Both the position numbers and the translations under genes were made by a program. The notes beneath the pieces are model-generated. The model saw nothing but the letters and a program-made list of their open reading frames with translations. It searched no databases and was not told where the DNA came from. From Calidifontimicrobium sp035325925 (GTDB lineage Bacteria; Pseudomonadota; Gammaproteobacteria; Burkholderiales; Burkholderiaceae_C): 64,000 bases of DNA. The stretch covers positions 1 through 64,000 of the forward strand of contig NZ_DAOKZA010000021.1 in NCBI RefSeq assembly GCF_035325925.1. Direction: 5' to 3'. Of this stretch, positions 18,310-29,873 are shown piece after piece. Position 1 is the first letter of the stretch, and the number at the start of each line of letters is the position of its first letter.

Positions 18310-21300
18310 TTAGCCGAGGCGCAGGTCGAGCGTGAACGGGAATTCCCGGCTCGCGGCCGCGGGCGCCACCTGCATCGCCCCCCGGCGTTTGGCCGAAGCG
18401 GAAGAAGCGCGCCAGCCGCGGGCTCTCGGCCTCGTGGGCGTTGGCCGGGAAGCTGTCGTCGTTGCGCCCGCCGGGGTGGGCGACGTGGTGGCGGCAGCCG
18501 CCGAGCGAGCGCCGCGGCCAGTTGTCGACGACGTCGAACGTCAGCGGCGCGTGCACGCCGATCGTCGGGTGCAGCGCCGAAGGCGGCTGCCACGCGTGGC
18601 GGCGCACGCCGCAGACGGACTCGCCGAAGTGGCCCGTGCGCCGCAGCGGCAGTGCACGGCCGTTGACGGTGACCGCGTGGCGGCTGCCGTTGCGGCCCGT
18701 GACCTTGACCTCGAGTCGCTCGAGCGACGAGTCGACGTAGCCCACCGTGCCGCCGACGGCACCTTCCTCGCCCATCGCGTGCCAAGGCTCGAGCGCGCTG
18801 CGCAGGCTCAGCCCGAGGCCGGCGACGGCGATCTCGCCGATCGGCGGGAAGCGGAACTCGAAGTGCGGCGCGAACCACTGCGCGCCGAACCCGAAGCCGG
18901 CCCGCGCCAGCTCGGCGACCACGTCGTCGAGGTCCATCTGCACGAAGGTAGGCAGCACGAAGCGGTCGTGCAGCGCCGTGCCCCAACGCGCGAGCCGCGT
19001 CGCGCCGGCCGCGGTGTACGGCTGGCGCCAGAACCACGCGACGAGGGCGCGCAGCTCGAGCAGCCCGAGCCGCCCGGTGGCGCCGTCGGGCGAGGACTGC
19101 TTGTCGATGCAGAACTCGGTGCGATGCGTGTTGCCGGTGACGTCGATCGGCAGGTGGCGCAGCGTGCGGTCCACCAGCCACGGCGGCACGCCCGCCTCGG
19201 CGTCGCCCGCCGCCCGGCGGCACTGGCCCGCCTGGCGCTCGATCTCGTTCAGCGCGATCTCGACCTCGTAGACCTGGTCGTCGCGCGCCTCGTCGAAGCA
19301 CGGGCTCTGGCTCGTCGGCCCGACGAACAGGCCCGAGAACAGGCAGTTCAGGCTCGAGTGGTTGTGCCACAAGCCGAGCAGGCTGGCGAGCAGGGCGGGG
19401 CGGCGCAGGAACGGGCTGTCGGCCGGCGCCGCGCCGCCGAGCGCGAAGTGGCTGCCGCCGCCGGTGCCGGTGTGGCGACCGTCGAGCATGAACTTCCCGG
19501 TGCCAAGCCGGGTCCGGTGCGCAGCCTCGTAGACGAACTCGGTGTGGTCGACGGGTTCGTCCCAGTTCGATGCCGGGTGGATGTTGACGTCGATCACGCC
19601 CGGGTCGGGCGTGACCTGCAGCACCTTCAGCCGCGGGTCGCGCGGCGGCGGGTCGCCCTCGAACACGATCTTCAGGCCCAGCTCGGCCGCCGTGGCCTCG
19701 ACCGTGCCGGCCAGAGCGAGGTGGTCCTCGAGGTGCACCTGCGACGGCATGAACACGGGCAGCACGCCGCCGTCGCCGATCGATCGGCCGCCGTGCTGCG
19801 CCCCGGCTTTCGGCCCGTTCATGCGCTGCGGGTCGCGCATCTCGACGCACAGCGCCGTGCGCACGATCCAGGGCGCGCTTTCGCCGCGCTGCGGCGGCAC
19901 GTCGGCGCGCAGGTGCGGCGTCACCGGCACGTGGCCGGCGCCCGCGGACCACGGCGCGCCATCGCCGCGGGGCGCGAACGCGTCGTGCTCGAGGTGCAAC
20001 GCGGTCTCGCCGGCCTTGACGGTCGGCAGCGAGTCCAGCGGCAGGCCGCAGCCGATCGGCGAGTCGCCGGGGGTCGGGTACAGCCGCTCGTCGCGAACGA
20101 ACCAGCGCCCGCTGATCCACTTCGGCCCCGAGGCCCCGCCTGCCACCCGCGCTCGAGCAGCAACACGTAGCCGACGTGGTCCAGCCTCTGGTCGATCACG
20201 CGGCGCAGCCGCGCGCGTTCGAGCTCGTCGTCGAGCTTCGAGTCGAACGGGTCGACGTTGACCGGCAGCCTTCGCTCGCGCCACAGGAAGTACCCGGCTT
20301 CCTCGTGGCCCGGCGTCACGTGCCTGCGGTCCAGTCCGAGGCGCGTGGCCGGCGCCGCGATGAACCGCCTCGCATCGGCGTCCGTGACGCGCGGCGGCTC
20401 GCGCTCGTCGGCAAACAGCGTCAGGGCGTGCCAGCAGGGCTGCCCGTCGTCGCGCCATGCCACCGTCAGCGCCCAGCGGGGCAGCTGCTCGCCGGGGTAC
20501 CACGTGCCCTGGACGAAGCGCAGGAAGCCGCCGCTGCCGTAGCGGTCGCGCAGCTCGTCGCCCAGGTTCAGGATGCGCTGCCACTGCGCGTCGCCGTACG
20601 TCCGCGTCACGCGCGGCGACTCGTGGATGCGCGTGACCGCCATGCGGTGCTCGAACTCGACCTCGGCGCCGCTCGGGCCGTCGATGACCCTGCCGTCCGG
20701 CTCGAGCTGGACGAGCTAGCCGCAGACGAATCGCGCCGCGAGCCCGAGGTAGCGCAGCAGTTGCACCAGCAGCCAGCCGGTGCGCGGCACGAGCCGCACC
20801 CGTTCTGGAGCGTCGTCTCGGGCGTCTGCACACCCGGCTGCATCCGGATCAGGTACGCGATCTCGCGCAGCAGCCGCTGGTTCAGGCCGACGAGGAAGTC
20901 GATGCCGCGCCGGCGCTCGCGCGGAACCGTGCGCAGGAACGCCTGGAAGCGCGGTGTCGGCGGCCCCGTGGCCAGGTACGGCAGCAGGTCGTGCTTCAGC
21001 CCGGCCGCGTACTCGAACGGCACTTGCTCGAAGTCGGGGTCGAGTAAAACATGTCGAACGGGTTATGGATCGACATCTCGGCGACGAGGTCGACGGTGAT
21101 GCGCAACTGCGTCGTCGTCGCGGGGAACACTCGCCGCGCGAGGTAGTCGGCAAACGGGTCCTGCTGCCAGTTGACGAAGTGCTCCACCGGCTCGATGCGC
21201 ATCGAGTACGCGAGCACTGGCGTGCGGCTGTGCGGCGCCGGGCGCAGGCGCACGACGCGCGGCGACAGCGAGACGCGCCGGTCGTAGCAGTACCGCGTGA

Positions 21301-21328
21301 CGTGGTTCAGTGCGACGTGGATGGCCAC
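18310..21328 (-). pseudogene. DUF2126/transglutaminase-like large protein, broken by multiple lesions
   Basis: Family similarity runs from MAIHVALNHVTRYCYDRRVS (ATG at 21328) to EFPFTLDLRLG and a TAA at 18310-18312, a full-length gene of about 1,000 codons, but in several frames. Reading along the gene I see: a 1-nt loss in a T run near 21046-21049; a 1-nt loss near 20781-20790 (SCR-TGWLLVQLL); a TAG at 20716-20718 replacing the Tyr of ARFVCG-Y-LVQL; a 1-nt loss near 20134-20142; and a 1-nt gain in a C6 run at 18378-18383. The family has an N-terminal transglutaminase domain and a DUF2126 part and sits with ATP-grasp/alpha-E genes. Dead here unless the lesions are sequencing errors. Confidence 0.8.
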
Positions 21329-21402
21329 CGGCGTCCCCCCGGAAGGAATCGAAGGTTCGCAGCAACCTCCGGGCCACTGCCCCGCGCCTGCCGGCGCGCA
21401 CC

Positions 21403-21465
21403 GGTGCGGTGCGGTGCGGTGCGGTGCGGTGCGGTGCGGTGCGACGTCGCGTCGCGTCGCGTCGC
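21403..21465. repeat. pentanucleotide tandem repeats (GGTGC)8 and (GTCGC)4
   Basis: Eight perfect copies of GGTGC (21403-21442), then GAC, then four perfect copies of GTCGC (21446-21465). They fill the short gap between the comEC stop (21467-21469) and the start of the broken DUF2126 gene (21328). Five-base units are prone to slippage. Because they lie in an untranslated region 75-137 bp before the DUF2126 start, they could alter promoter or leader spacing. Confidence 0.9.
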
Positions 21466-21466
21466 G

Positions 21467-23884
21467 TCAGAACCGGCGATGCCAGTATCGTCGCGCGCGA
21501 TCGCGCTCGCAGGTCGGCACCGTGTCGTCGGCTCCACGCCAGCGCCAGGCGCCACAGCGGTCGCTGCGCACGACCTCGATGCCGCGTTCGGCGTAGCGCT
21601 GCAGCACCTCGTCGGCCGGGTGGCCGAAGCGGTTGCGGTACCCGGCCTGCACCCAGGCCACCCGCGGCGCGACGGCGTCCAGGAACAGGGCGCTCGACGA
21701 CGTTCGGCTGCCGTGGTGCGGCACCAGCAACCCGTCGCTGCGCAGGCGTTCGCCGACGCGACGCACCAGCGCCGCCTCCTGCGCCGCCTCGATGTCGCCG
21801 GCGAGCAGCACGGCGCGGCCGCGCTCGTCGACCACACGCAGCACGCAGCTCAGCGCGTTGGGCCTGAGCCCGCGCGTGTGGTCGTCGGCCGGCGGGTGCA
21901 GCAGCTCGAACTCGACGCCGTCCCAGCGCCAGCGCTCGCCGGCCTCGCAGCGGCGCGCCGCCGCGGCGACGGGCACCGCGGCGCCCTCGGGCACGGCGCC
22001 GATCACGCGCCGCACCGGCAGCGCCGCGAGCACCGCTGCGGCGCCGCCGACGTGGTCGGTGTCGCGGTGGCTGAGCACGAGCGCGTCGAGCCGCCGCACA
22101 CCGAGTGAACGCAGCAGTGGCACCAGCACACGCTGCCCGGCGTCGCTGTCGCGCGAGTACTGCGGCCCGGCGTCGTACAGCAAGGCGTGGCGCGCGGTGC
22201 GCAGCAGCACCGCGCTGCCCTGCCCGACGTCGGCGACCAGCAGTTCGTAGCGCCCGTGCGGCGGTCGCTCGACCGCAGGCCACAGCAACGGCAGCACCAG
22301 CGGCAACGCCAGCGCGCGCAAGCGCCAAGGCAGCGGCGCGATCAGCAGCGCTGCCGCCAGCAACCCCGCAAGCTGCGTCCACCAGGGTGCCGCGGCGGCG
22401 ACGTGCACCGCCGCCGGCCACGCCGCCAGCGATCCCAGCGCGATGGACAGCGCGCCGACGACGACGGCGCCCAGGTCCCACGCCGCAGGCACGATGGCGC
22501 CGAGCAGCGCCAGCGGCGTGACGACCAGCGTGACGACGGGGATCGCGACCAGGTTGGCGACGAAACCCACCAGCGACACCTGCTGGAACAGCACCAGCGT
22601 CAGCGGGGCCAGCCCGACGGTCGCGACGACCTGCGTTCGCAGCGCGCCGCGCACCGCGCGCCACAGCCGTGCGGCGCGCGACGCCACCCTGTCGTTTGAC
22701 GCCGCCGCCGGCTGCGACCCCATCAGCAGCCCGACGGCGACGAACGACAGCCAGAACCCCGGTTGCAGCAGCGCCCAGGGGTCGACGGCGCTGACGGCCA
22801 CCGCGGCGGCGAGCAGCACCAGCGGCCAGGGCCATTGCCGCCCGAGGCTGGCCAGTGCCGCTGCGGTGACCAGCATCCACACGGTGCGCTGCGCCGGCAC
22901 GCCCCAGCCGGCGAGCAGCGCGTAGGCCGCGGCCGCGCCGACACCGCCCCAGCGCGCCGCGGTCGGCGCAGGCAGCCACAGCACCAGCCGCGCGCTGCGC
23001 CGCCAGGCGGCGGCCACCAGCGCGCCGGCGCCCCAGGCGAACATCGTGACGTGCAGTCCGCTGATCGCCACCAGGTGCGCGGTGCCGGTGGCGCGGAACA
23101 CGTCCCAGTCGCTGCGGTCGATCGCCGCCTGGTCGCCCACCGACAGGCCGGCCAGCACGCCGGCGGCGCGCGGGTCGTCCGCGACGCGCGCGAACACCGC
23201 ATCGCGCACGCGCTGACGCCAGCGCTCGACGCGCTGGCCGACGCGCGACGCGAGCCGCACCGGCGGCGGCGCGGCGGCGCCGTCGCGCACGTAGCCGGTG
23301 GCGCGCACGCCGCGCTCGAACAGCCACAGCTCGAAGTCGAACCCGTGCGGGTTGACCTGCCCGTGCGGCGCGCGCAGCCGCGCGGTCAGCCGCCAGCGCT
23401 GCCCGGCCTCGAGGTCGGACCCCGGGCCCGCCGTCGAGCCCTGCGCGCGGTCGCCGTACCAGCCCAGCGACACGCGCCGCGGCACGTCCACCGGGCAGCC
23501 GTGACGATGCGCGCGCTCGACCTCGAACGTGAAGCGCACGCCGGCGCTGACCTGCCGCGGCAGACTCGCGACGACGCCGACGAGTTCGAGGTCCTGCCCC
23601 TCGAGCGACTCAGGCAGCGCCTCTTGCAGCCGTTGCGCGGCGAGCGTGCTGGCCCAGGCGAAGCCCAGCGCGGCCACCGCGGGCAGTGCCAGCCCGCGCC
23701 ACGCGCGACGGCGCGCCAGCGCCGCCGTGGCGATGCCCGCCAGCGCCGCGCCGAGCAGCGCGGCGAGCGTCGCGGAGTCGGCCAGCTCGCGCTGCTGCAA
23801 CTGCACGCCGATCCCGGCCAGCCAAGCGAACGCCAGCGCGGCGAGCGTGCCGCCGCCCGGGGCGTCGCCGCGCAGGGCCTGCAT
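21467..23884 (-). CDS. comEC: DNA internalization-related competence protein ComEC/Rec2
   Basis: ComEC forms the inner-membrane channel that takes up single-stranded DNA in natural transformation. The 805-residue product has an N-terminal membrane part with an OB-like soluble domain, and a central competence domain with many helices (GTAHLVAISGLHVTMFAWGA, PAQRTVWMLVTAAALA). The C-terminal metallo-beta-lactamase domain contains VADVGQGSAVLLRTA, LSHRDTDHVGGA and LLVPHHGSRTSSSALF. I start at ATG 23884, where similarity begins. The frame is open for 153 more codons, but these overlap ridA. A TACACT box lies 6 nt before the ATG. Pentanucleotide repeats begin one base after the stop. Confidence 0.93.
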   Translation of the reverse strand: MQALRGDAPGGGTLAALAFAWLAGIGVQLQQRELADSATLAALLGAALAGIATAALARRRAWRGLALPAVAALGFAWASTLAAQRLQEALPESLEGQDLELVGVVASLPRQVSAGVRFTFEVERAHRHGCPVDVPRRVSLGWYGDRAQGSTAGPGSDLEAGQRWRLTARLRAPHGQVNPHGFDFELWLFERGVRATGYVRDGAAAPPPVRLASRVGQRVERWRQRVRDAVFARVADDPRAAGVLAGLSVGDQAAIDRSDWDVFRATGTAHLVAISGLHVTMFAWGAGALVAAAWRRSARLVLWLPAPTAARWGGVGAAAAYALLAGWGVPAQRTVWMLVTAAALASLGRQWPWPLVLLAAAVAVSAVDPWALLQPGFWLSFVAVGLLMGSQPAAASNDRVASRAARLWRAVRGALRTQVVATVGLAPLTLVLFQQVSLVGFVANLVAIPVVTLVVTPLALLGAIVPAAWDLGAVVVGALSIALGSLAAWPAAVHVAAAAPWWTQLAGLLAAALLIAPLPWRLRALALPLVLPLLWPAVERPPHGRYELLVADVGQGSAVLLRTARHALLYDAGPQYSRDSDAGQRVLVPLLRSLGVRRLDALVLSHRDTDHVGGAAAVLAALPVRRVIGAVPEGAAVPVAAAARRCEAGERWRWDGVEFELLHPPADDHTRGLRPNALSCVLRVVDERGRAVLLAGDIEAAQEAALVRRVGERLRSDGLLVPHHGSRTSSSALFLDAVAPRVAWVQAGYRNRFGHPADEVLQRYAERGIEVVRSDRCGAWRWRGADDTVPTCERDRARRYWHRRF

Positions 23885-23890
23885 CGGGCC

Positions 23891-23900
23891 AGTGTAGGAT
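23891..23900. promoter_or_regulatory. overlapping divergent -10 boxes of comEC (minus) and ridA (plus)
   Basis: The minus strand reads TACACT at 23896-23891, six bases before the comEC ATG. The plus strand reads TAGGAT at 23895-23900, 42 bp before the ridA ATG. The two boxes share two base pairs, so polymerase binding at one should exclude the other. Confidence 0.45.
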
Positions 23901-23941
23901 TCGCGCCTTCCGCCAGACCCCCCTCCGACAGGGGCCAGACC

Positions 23942-24421
23942 ATGGCCGACCCGACCGCCACCCCCTCCGTCGCCGCCCGCCTGCGCTCGCTGGGCATCAC
24001 GCTGCCGCCGCTGGCGGTGCCAGCCGCGGCGTACGTGCCGTTCGTGCGCAGCGGTTCGCTGGTGTTCGTCTCCGGCCACATCGCGCGCCGCGACGGCAAG
24101 CCCTGGGTCGGGCAGCTCGGCCTGACGATGGGCACCGACGAGGGCCGGGCGGCGGCGCGCGCGGTCGCGATCGACCTGATGGGCACGCTCGCCGCCGCGG
24201 TCGACGGCGACCTCGACCGCGTCGCGCGCATCGTCAAGGTGCTCGGCCTGGTCAACAGCACGCCGACCTACACCGAGCAGCACCTGGTGACCAACGGCTG
24301 CTCCGAACTGCTCGCACAGGTGTTCGCCGATGCCGGCGCGCATGCGCGCAGCGCGTTCGGCGTGGCACAGCTGCCGATGGGCGCGTGCGTCGAGATCGAG
24401 CTGATCGCCGAGCTGCGCTGA
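23942..24421 (+). CDS. RidA (YjgF/YER057c/UK114) family protein
   Basis: A 159-residue member of the RidA superfamily, whose typical members hydrolyse reactive enamine/imine intermediates from pyridoxal-phosphate enzymes. It belongs to the YjgH/YoaB-like branch with a longer N terminus (VAARLRSLGITLPPLAVPAA). Marks are FVSGHIARRDGKPWVGQLG and GVAQLPMGACVEIELIAEL. The Arg that binds the substrate carboxylate in the archetype (the C-RV motif) is not in its usual form, so activity is uncertain. The ATG has ACAGGGG upstream. dsbB begins 5 nt after the stop. Confidence 0.88.
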   Translation: MADPTATPSVAARLRSLGITLPPLAVPAAAYVPFVRSGSLVFVSGHIARRDGKPWVGQLGLTMGTDEGRAAARAVAIDLMGTLAAAVDGDLDRVARIVKVLGLVNSTPTYTEQHLVTNGCSELLAQVFADAGAHARSAFGVAQLPMGACVEIELIAELR

Positions 24422-24426
24422 ACACG

Positions 24427-24897
24427 ATGCCGTCGCCGCGAGCCGGTTTCGCCGTCGGTGCGCTGCTGAGCGTGGCCGCGGTCGGCGCCGCGCTGGTGTC
24501 GCAGCATGTGTACGACATGCAGCCGTGCCCGTGGTGCGTGCTGCAGCGGCTGGTGTTCGTCGCGATCGCCGCGGCCTGCGTGCTCGGGCTGCTGTGGACC
24601 GGCCGCGCCGGGCGCGCGGCGGCGGCGCTGCTCACGCTGGCGCTGGCCGCCGGCGGCGTCGCGTCGGCGGTCTACCAGAACCAGGTCGCGGCGAAGAGCG
24701 AGTCGTGCGCCTTCACGTTCCCAGAACGCTTCATCGCCGCCACCGGCCTCGACGGCTGGCTGCCCGACGTGTTCCAGGCGCGCGCCAGCTGCATCGACGC
24801 CGCGGTCGACCTGCTCGGCGTGCCGTACGAGTTCTACAGCCTGGCGCTGTTCCTGCTGATCGGCGCCGGGTCGATCGCACTGCTGCGCCGGGGCTGA
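24427..24897 (+). CDS. dsbB: disulfide bond formation protein B
   Basis: DsbB is the inner-membrane quinone reductase that re-oxidises DsbA. The 156-residue product has four hydrophobic helices. The first cysteine pair is C34/C37 in QPCPWCVLQR at the end of helix 1. The second pair is in KSESCAFTF and ARASCIDAA in the second periplasmic loop. The start at 24427 follows the ridA stop closely, so the two probably form an operon. The open frame extends upstream, but through ridA in another frame. Confidence 0.93.
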   Translation: MPSPRAGFAVGALLSVAAVGAALVSQHVYDMQPCPWCVLQRLVFVAIAAACVLGLLWTGRAGRAAAALLTLALAAGGVASAVYQNQVAAKSESCAFTFPERFIAATGLDGWLPDVFQARASCIDAAVDLLGVPYEFYSLALFLLIGAGSIALLRRG

Positions 24898-24931
24898 CGC
24901 ATCGACGGCGCGCGCCGTCCGCCGGGCGGGT

Positions 24932-27226
<2,295 letters not shown>

Positions 27227-27302
27227 CGTCGCAAGGGGGGTCGGTGGTCACCGGGTGCACACCGGGGCCGGGATTGTCGGCCAGGCCGCGCGCGCGTGGC
27301 GC

Positions 27303-27842
27303 TCAGCCGTCTTCGTCGCCGAGCGCGACGCGCGCCTCGTACTCGCGGTCGAGCATGCTCATCACGACCAGCGTGTCGTAGCCGTCGGCGAGGTCCGACG
27401 ACACGCGCACGCTCTCGCGCAGCCGCCCCTCCTCGACGAAACCCTCGCTGGCGTACAGCGCGAGCGCACGCCGGTTCAGGCTCTTCACGTCGAGCCAGAA
27501 GCGGTGCGCGTGCAGGTCGCGGAACGCGATGCGCTTGAGCAGGCGCACGCAGGCGCGGCCGTAGCCCAGGCCCTTGGGCTGCAGCACGATGCGCTTGAGC
27601 TCGACCGAGCGGTGCGGGCTGCGGCAGCCCTGCAGGATCACGAAGCCGGCGCTGGCGAAGTGTTCGCCGCACTCGACGATGAAGTGGCGGAAGTCCGGAA
27701 AGCGCACCGCACCCTCGTGCTGCGTGCGTTCCCACGGCGTGATGAACGGCAGGTTGTGGCTGTCGACCTCGACCTGGTGCACGAAGTCCAGGTCCGACAG
27801 CATCGTCGGGCGCAGCCGCACGCGCAGCAGGGCCTCAGACAT
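27303..27842 (-). CDS. GNAT family N-acetyltransferase
   Basis: A 179-residue acetyltransferase of the RimJ/RimL-like GNAT type. It shows LRPTMLSDLDFVHQVEVDSH near the start, the acetyl-CoA loop in PKGLGYGRACVRLL and the C-terminal LNRRALALYASEGFVEEG. The substrate is unknown. Its ATG at 27842 overlaps the parE stop by 8 nt and parC begins 76 nt later, so it is embedded in the topoisomerase IV operon. A link to topoisomerase function is not established. Confidence 0.88.
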   Translation of the reverse strand: MSEALLRVRLRPTMLSDLDFVHQVEVDSHNLPFITPWERTQHEGAVRFPDFRHFIVECGEHFASAGFVILQGCRSPHRSVELKRIVLQPKGLGYGRACVRLLKRIAFRDLHAHRFWLDVKSLNRRALALYASEGFVEEGRLRESVRVSSDLADGYDTLVVMSMLDREYEARVALGDEDG

Positions 27843-29820
27843 CGACTTCGACCGCGTCGCCGCGCAGTTCCATCAGCTCGCGCCGCGCCGCCGCCTCGCC
27901 CTTGCCCATCAGCCGGTTCAGCGACTTCACCGTCGCGTCGAAGCCGAGCGCCGCGAACGACACCGGCAGCAGCCGCCGCGTGTCGGGGTTCAGCGTGGTC
28001 TCCCACAGCTGCTCGGCGTTCATCTCGCCGAGGCCCTTGAAGCGGCTGATCGTCCAGCTGCCGTCCCTTGCGCCTTCCTTGCGCAGCTTGTCGAGCGCCG
28101 CCTCGAGCTCGCCGTCGTCGAGCGCGTAGATCTTCGCCGCCGGTTTCCTGCCGCGCGCCGGCGCGTCGACGCGGTACAGCGGCGGGCGCGCGATGTACAC
28201 GTGCCCGCGTTCGACGAGCGTCGGGAAGTGGCGGAAGAACAGCGTCAGCAGCAGCACCTGGATGTGCGAGCCGTCGACGTCGGCGTCGCTCAAGATGCAC
28301 ACCTTGCCGTAGCGCAGCCCCGACAGGTCGGGCGCGTCGTTCGGCCCGTGCGGGTCGACGCCAATCGCCACCGCGATGTCGTGGATCTCGTTGTTGCGGA
28401 ACAGCAGGTCGCGCTCGACCTCCCAGGCGTTGAGCACCTTGCCGCGCAGCGGCAGCACCGCCTGTGTCTCCTTGTCGCGTCCCATCTTCGCGCTGCCGCC
28501 GGCGCTGTCGCCCTCGACGAGGAACACCTCGTTGCGGCTCAGGTCGCGGCTCTCGCAGTCGGTGAGCTTGCCCGGCAGCACGGCCACGCCCGAGCCCTTC
28601 TTCTTCTCGACCTTCTGCGCCGCACGCTGGCGCACCTGCGCCTGGCGGATCACGAGTTCGGCCAGTTTCCTGCCGACCTCGACGTGCTGGTTCAGCCACA
28701 GCTCGAGCGCCGGGCGCACGTAGCTCGACACCAGCCGCAGCGCGTCGCGGCTGTTCAGCCGCTCCTTGATCTGGCCCTGGAACTGCGGGTCGAGCACCTT
28801 GGCCGACAGCACGAAGCTGGCGCGCGAGAACACGTCGTCGCTCATCAGCTTGACGCCCTTGGGCAGCAGCGCGTGCATCTCGATGAAGCCCTTGACGGCG
28901 GCGAACAGGCCGTCCTTCAGGCCCGCCTCGTGCGTGCCACCGGCCACCGTGGGGATCAGGTTGACGTAGCTCTCGCGCAGCACCGCGCCCTCGTCGGTGA
29001 AGGCGACGCACCACGCGGCGCCCTCGCCTTCGGCGAAGTTCTCGGTCTCGCCCTCCCCGGCGTAGTGCTCGCCCTCGAACAGCGGGATCAGCGGCTCGGC
29101 CGGCAGCGACTGCAGCAGGTAGTCGCGCAGGCCGCCCTTGTACAGCCAGGTCTGAACCTCGGGCTCCTTCTGGCCGCTCTTCTCGACGCTCAGCGTCACC
29201 GTCACGCCCGGCATCAGCACCGCCTTGCTGCGCAGCAGGTGCGTCAGCTCGTGCTTCGGCAGCTCGACGCCGTCAAAGTACTTCGGGTCAGGCCACACGC
29301 GCACCTGCGTGCCGTGCCTTCGCTCGCCGGGCTGCGCCCTGCGCCTGCCGAGCGGCTGCGCGACGTCGCCGCCGGCGAAGCCGATCGTCGCCACCTCGGC
29401 GTCGCGCCACACCGTGACCTGCAGCTTCTTCGCCAGCGCATTGGTCACGCTGACGCCGACGCCGTGCAGGCCGCCGGAGAAGCTGTACGCGCCGCCGGCG
29501 CCCTTGTCGAACTTGCCGCCGGCGTGCAGCCGCGTGAACACGATCTCGACCACCGGCACGCCTTCGTCGGGGTGCAACCCGAACGGGATGCCGCGCCCGT
29601 CGTCGTCGACGCTGACCGAGCCGTCGGCGTGCAGCGTCACGCCGATGCGCTTGCCGAAGCCGGCGAGCGCCTCGTCGGCGGCGTTGTCGATGACCTCCTG
29701 CACGACGTGCAGCGGGTTGTCGGTGCGCGTATACATGCCCGGGCGCTGCTTCACGGGCTCGAGGCCCTTGAGCACGCGGATCGAGGCTTCCTCGTAGCGG
29801 GGGGTCTTGCTGCTGGGCAT
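27835..29820 (-). CDS. parE: DNA topoisomerase IV subunit B
   Basis: ParE is the ATPase subunit that pairs with ParC. The 661-residue product has the GHKL ATP-binding domain (VIDNAADEALAGFG, SVDDDGRGIPFGLHPDEG, GGLHGVGVSVTNALA) and the TOPRIM part (VFLVEGDSAGGSAK, LSDADVDGSHIQVLLLT). The ATG at 29820 begins MPSSKTPRYEEASIRVLKGL. TAGAAT lies exactly 6 nt upstream with no ribosome binding site, which suggests a leaderless mRNA. It starts the parE-GNAT-parC operon. Confidence 0.95.
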   Translation of the reverse strand: MPSSKTPRYEEASIRVLKGLEPVKQRPGMYTRTDNPLHVVQEVIDNAADEALAGFGKRIGVTLHADGSVSVDDDGRGIPFGLHPDEGVPVVEIVFTRLHAGGKFDKGAGGAYSFSGGLHGVGVSVTNALAKKLQVTVWRDAEVATIGFAGGDVAQPLGRRRAQPGERRHGTQVRVWPDPKYFDGVELPKHELTHLLRSKAVLMPGVTVTLSVEKSGQKEPEVQTWLYKGGLRDYLLQSLPAEPLIPLFEGEHYAGEGETENFAEGEGAAWCVAFTDEGAVLRESYVNLIPTVAGGTHEAGLKDGLFAAVKGFIEMHALLPKGVKLMSDDVFSRASFVLSAKVLDPQFQGQIKERLNSRDALRLVSSYVRPALELWLNQHVEVGRKLAELVIRQAQVRQRAAQKVEKKKGSGVAVLPGKLTDCESRDLSRNEVFLVEGDSAGGSAKMGRDKETQAVLPLRGKVLNAWEVERDLLFRNNEIHDIAVAIGVDPHGPNDAPDLSGLRYGKVCILSDADVDGSHIQVLLLTLFFRHFPTLVERGHVYIARPPLYRVDAPARGRKPAAKIYALDDGELEAALDKLRKEGARDGSWTISRFKGLGEMNAEQLWETTLNPDTRRLLPVSFAALGFDATVKSLNRLMGKGEAAARRELMELRGDAVEVDV

Positions 29821-29826
29821 CGCGGC

Positions 29827-29867
29827 ATTCTAGGAAGCCGGCAGCGCGCGCCCGATTCCTGGACAAT
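29827..29867. promoter_or_regulatory. divergent start-proximal -10 boxes of parE and the MFS gene
   Basis: The minus strand has TAGAAT at 29832-29827, six bases before the parE ATG. The plus strand has GACAAT at 29862-29867, six bases before the MFS ATG at 29874. Both genes lack a Shine-Dalgarno sequence. The whole divergent intergenic region is only 53 bp. Confidence 0.5.
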
Positions 29868-29873
29868 GCTGGC

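Noticed and set aside
17492..20833. One continuous 1,113-codon minus-strand frame
   Set aside because: Only its middle part matches DUF2126; its N-terminal and C-terminal parts are out-of-frame readings. Described instead as parts of two pseudogenes.
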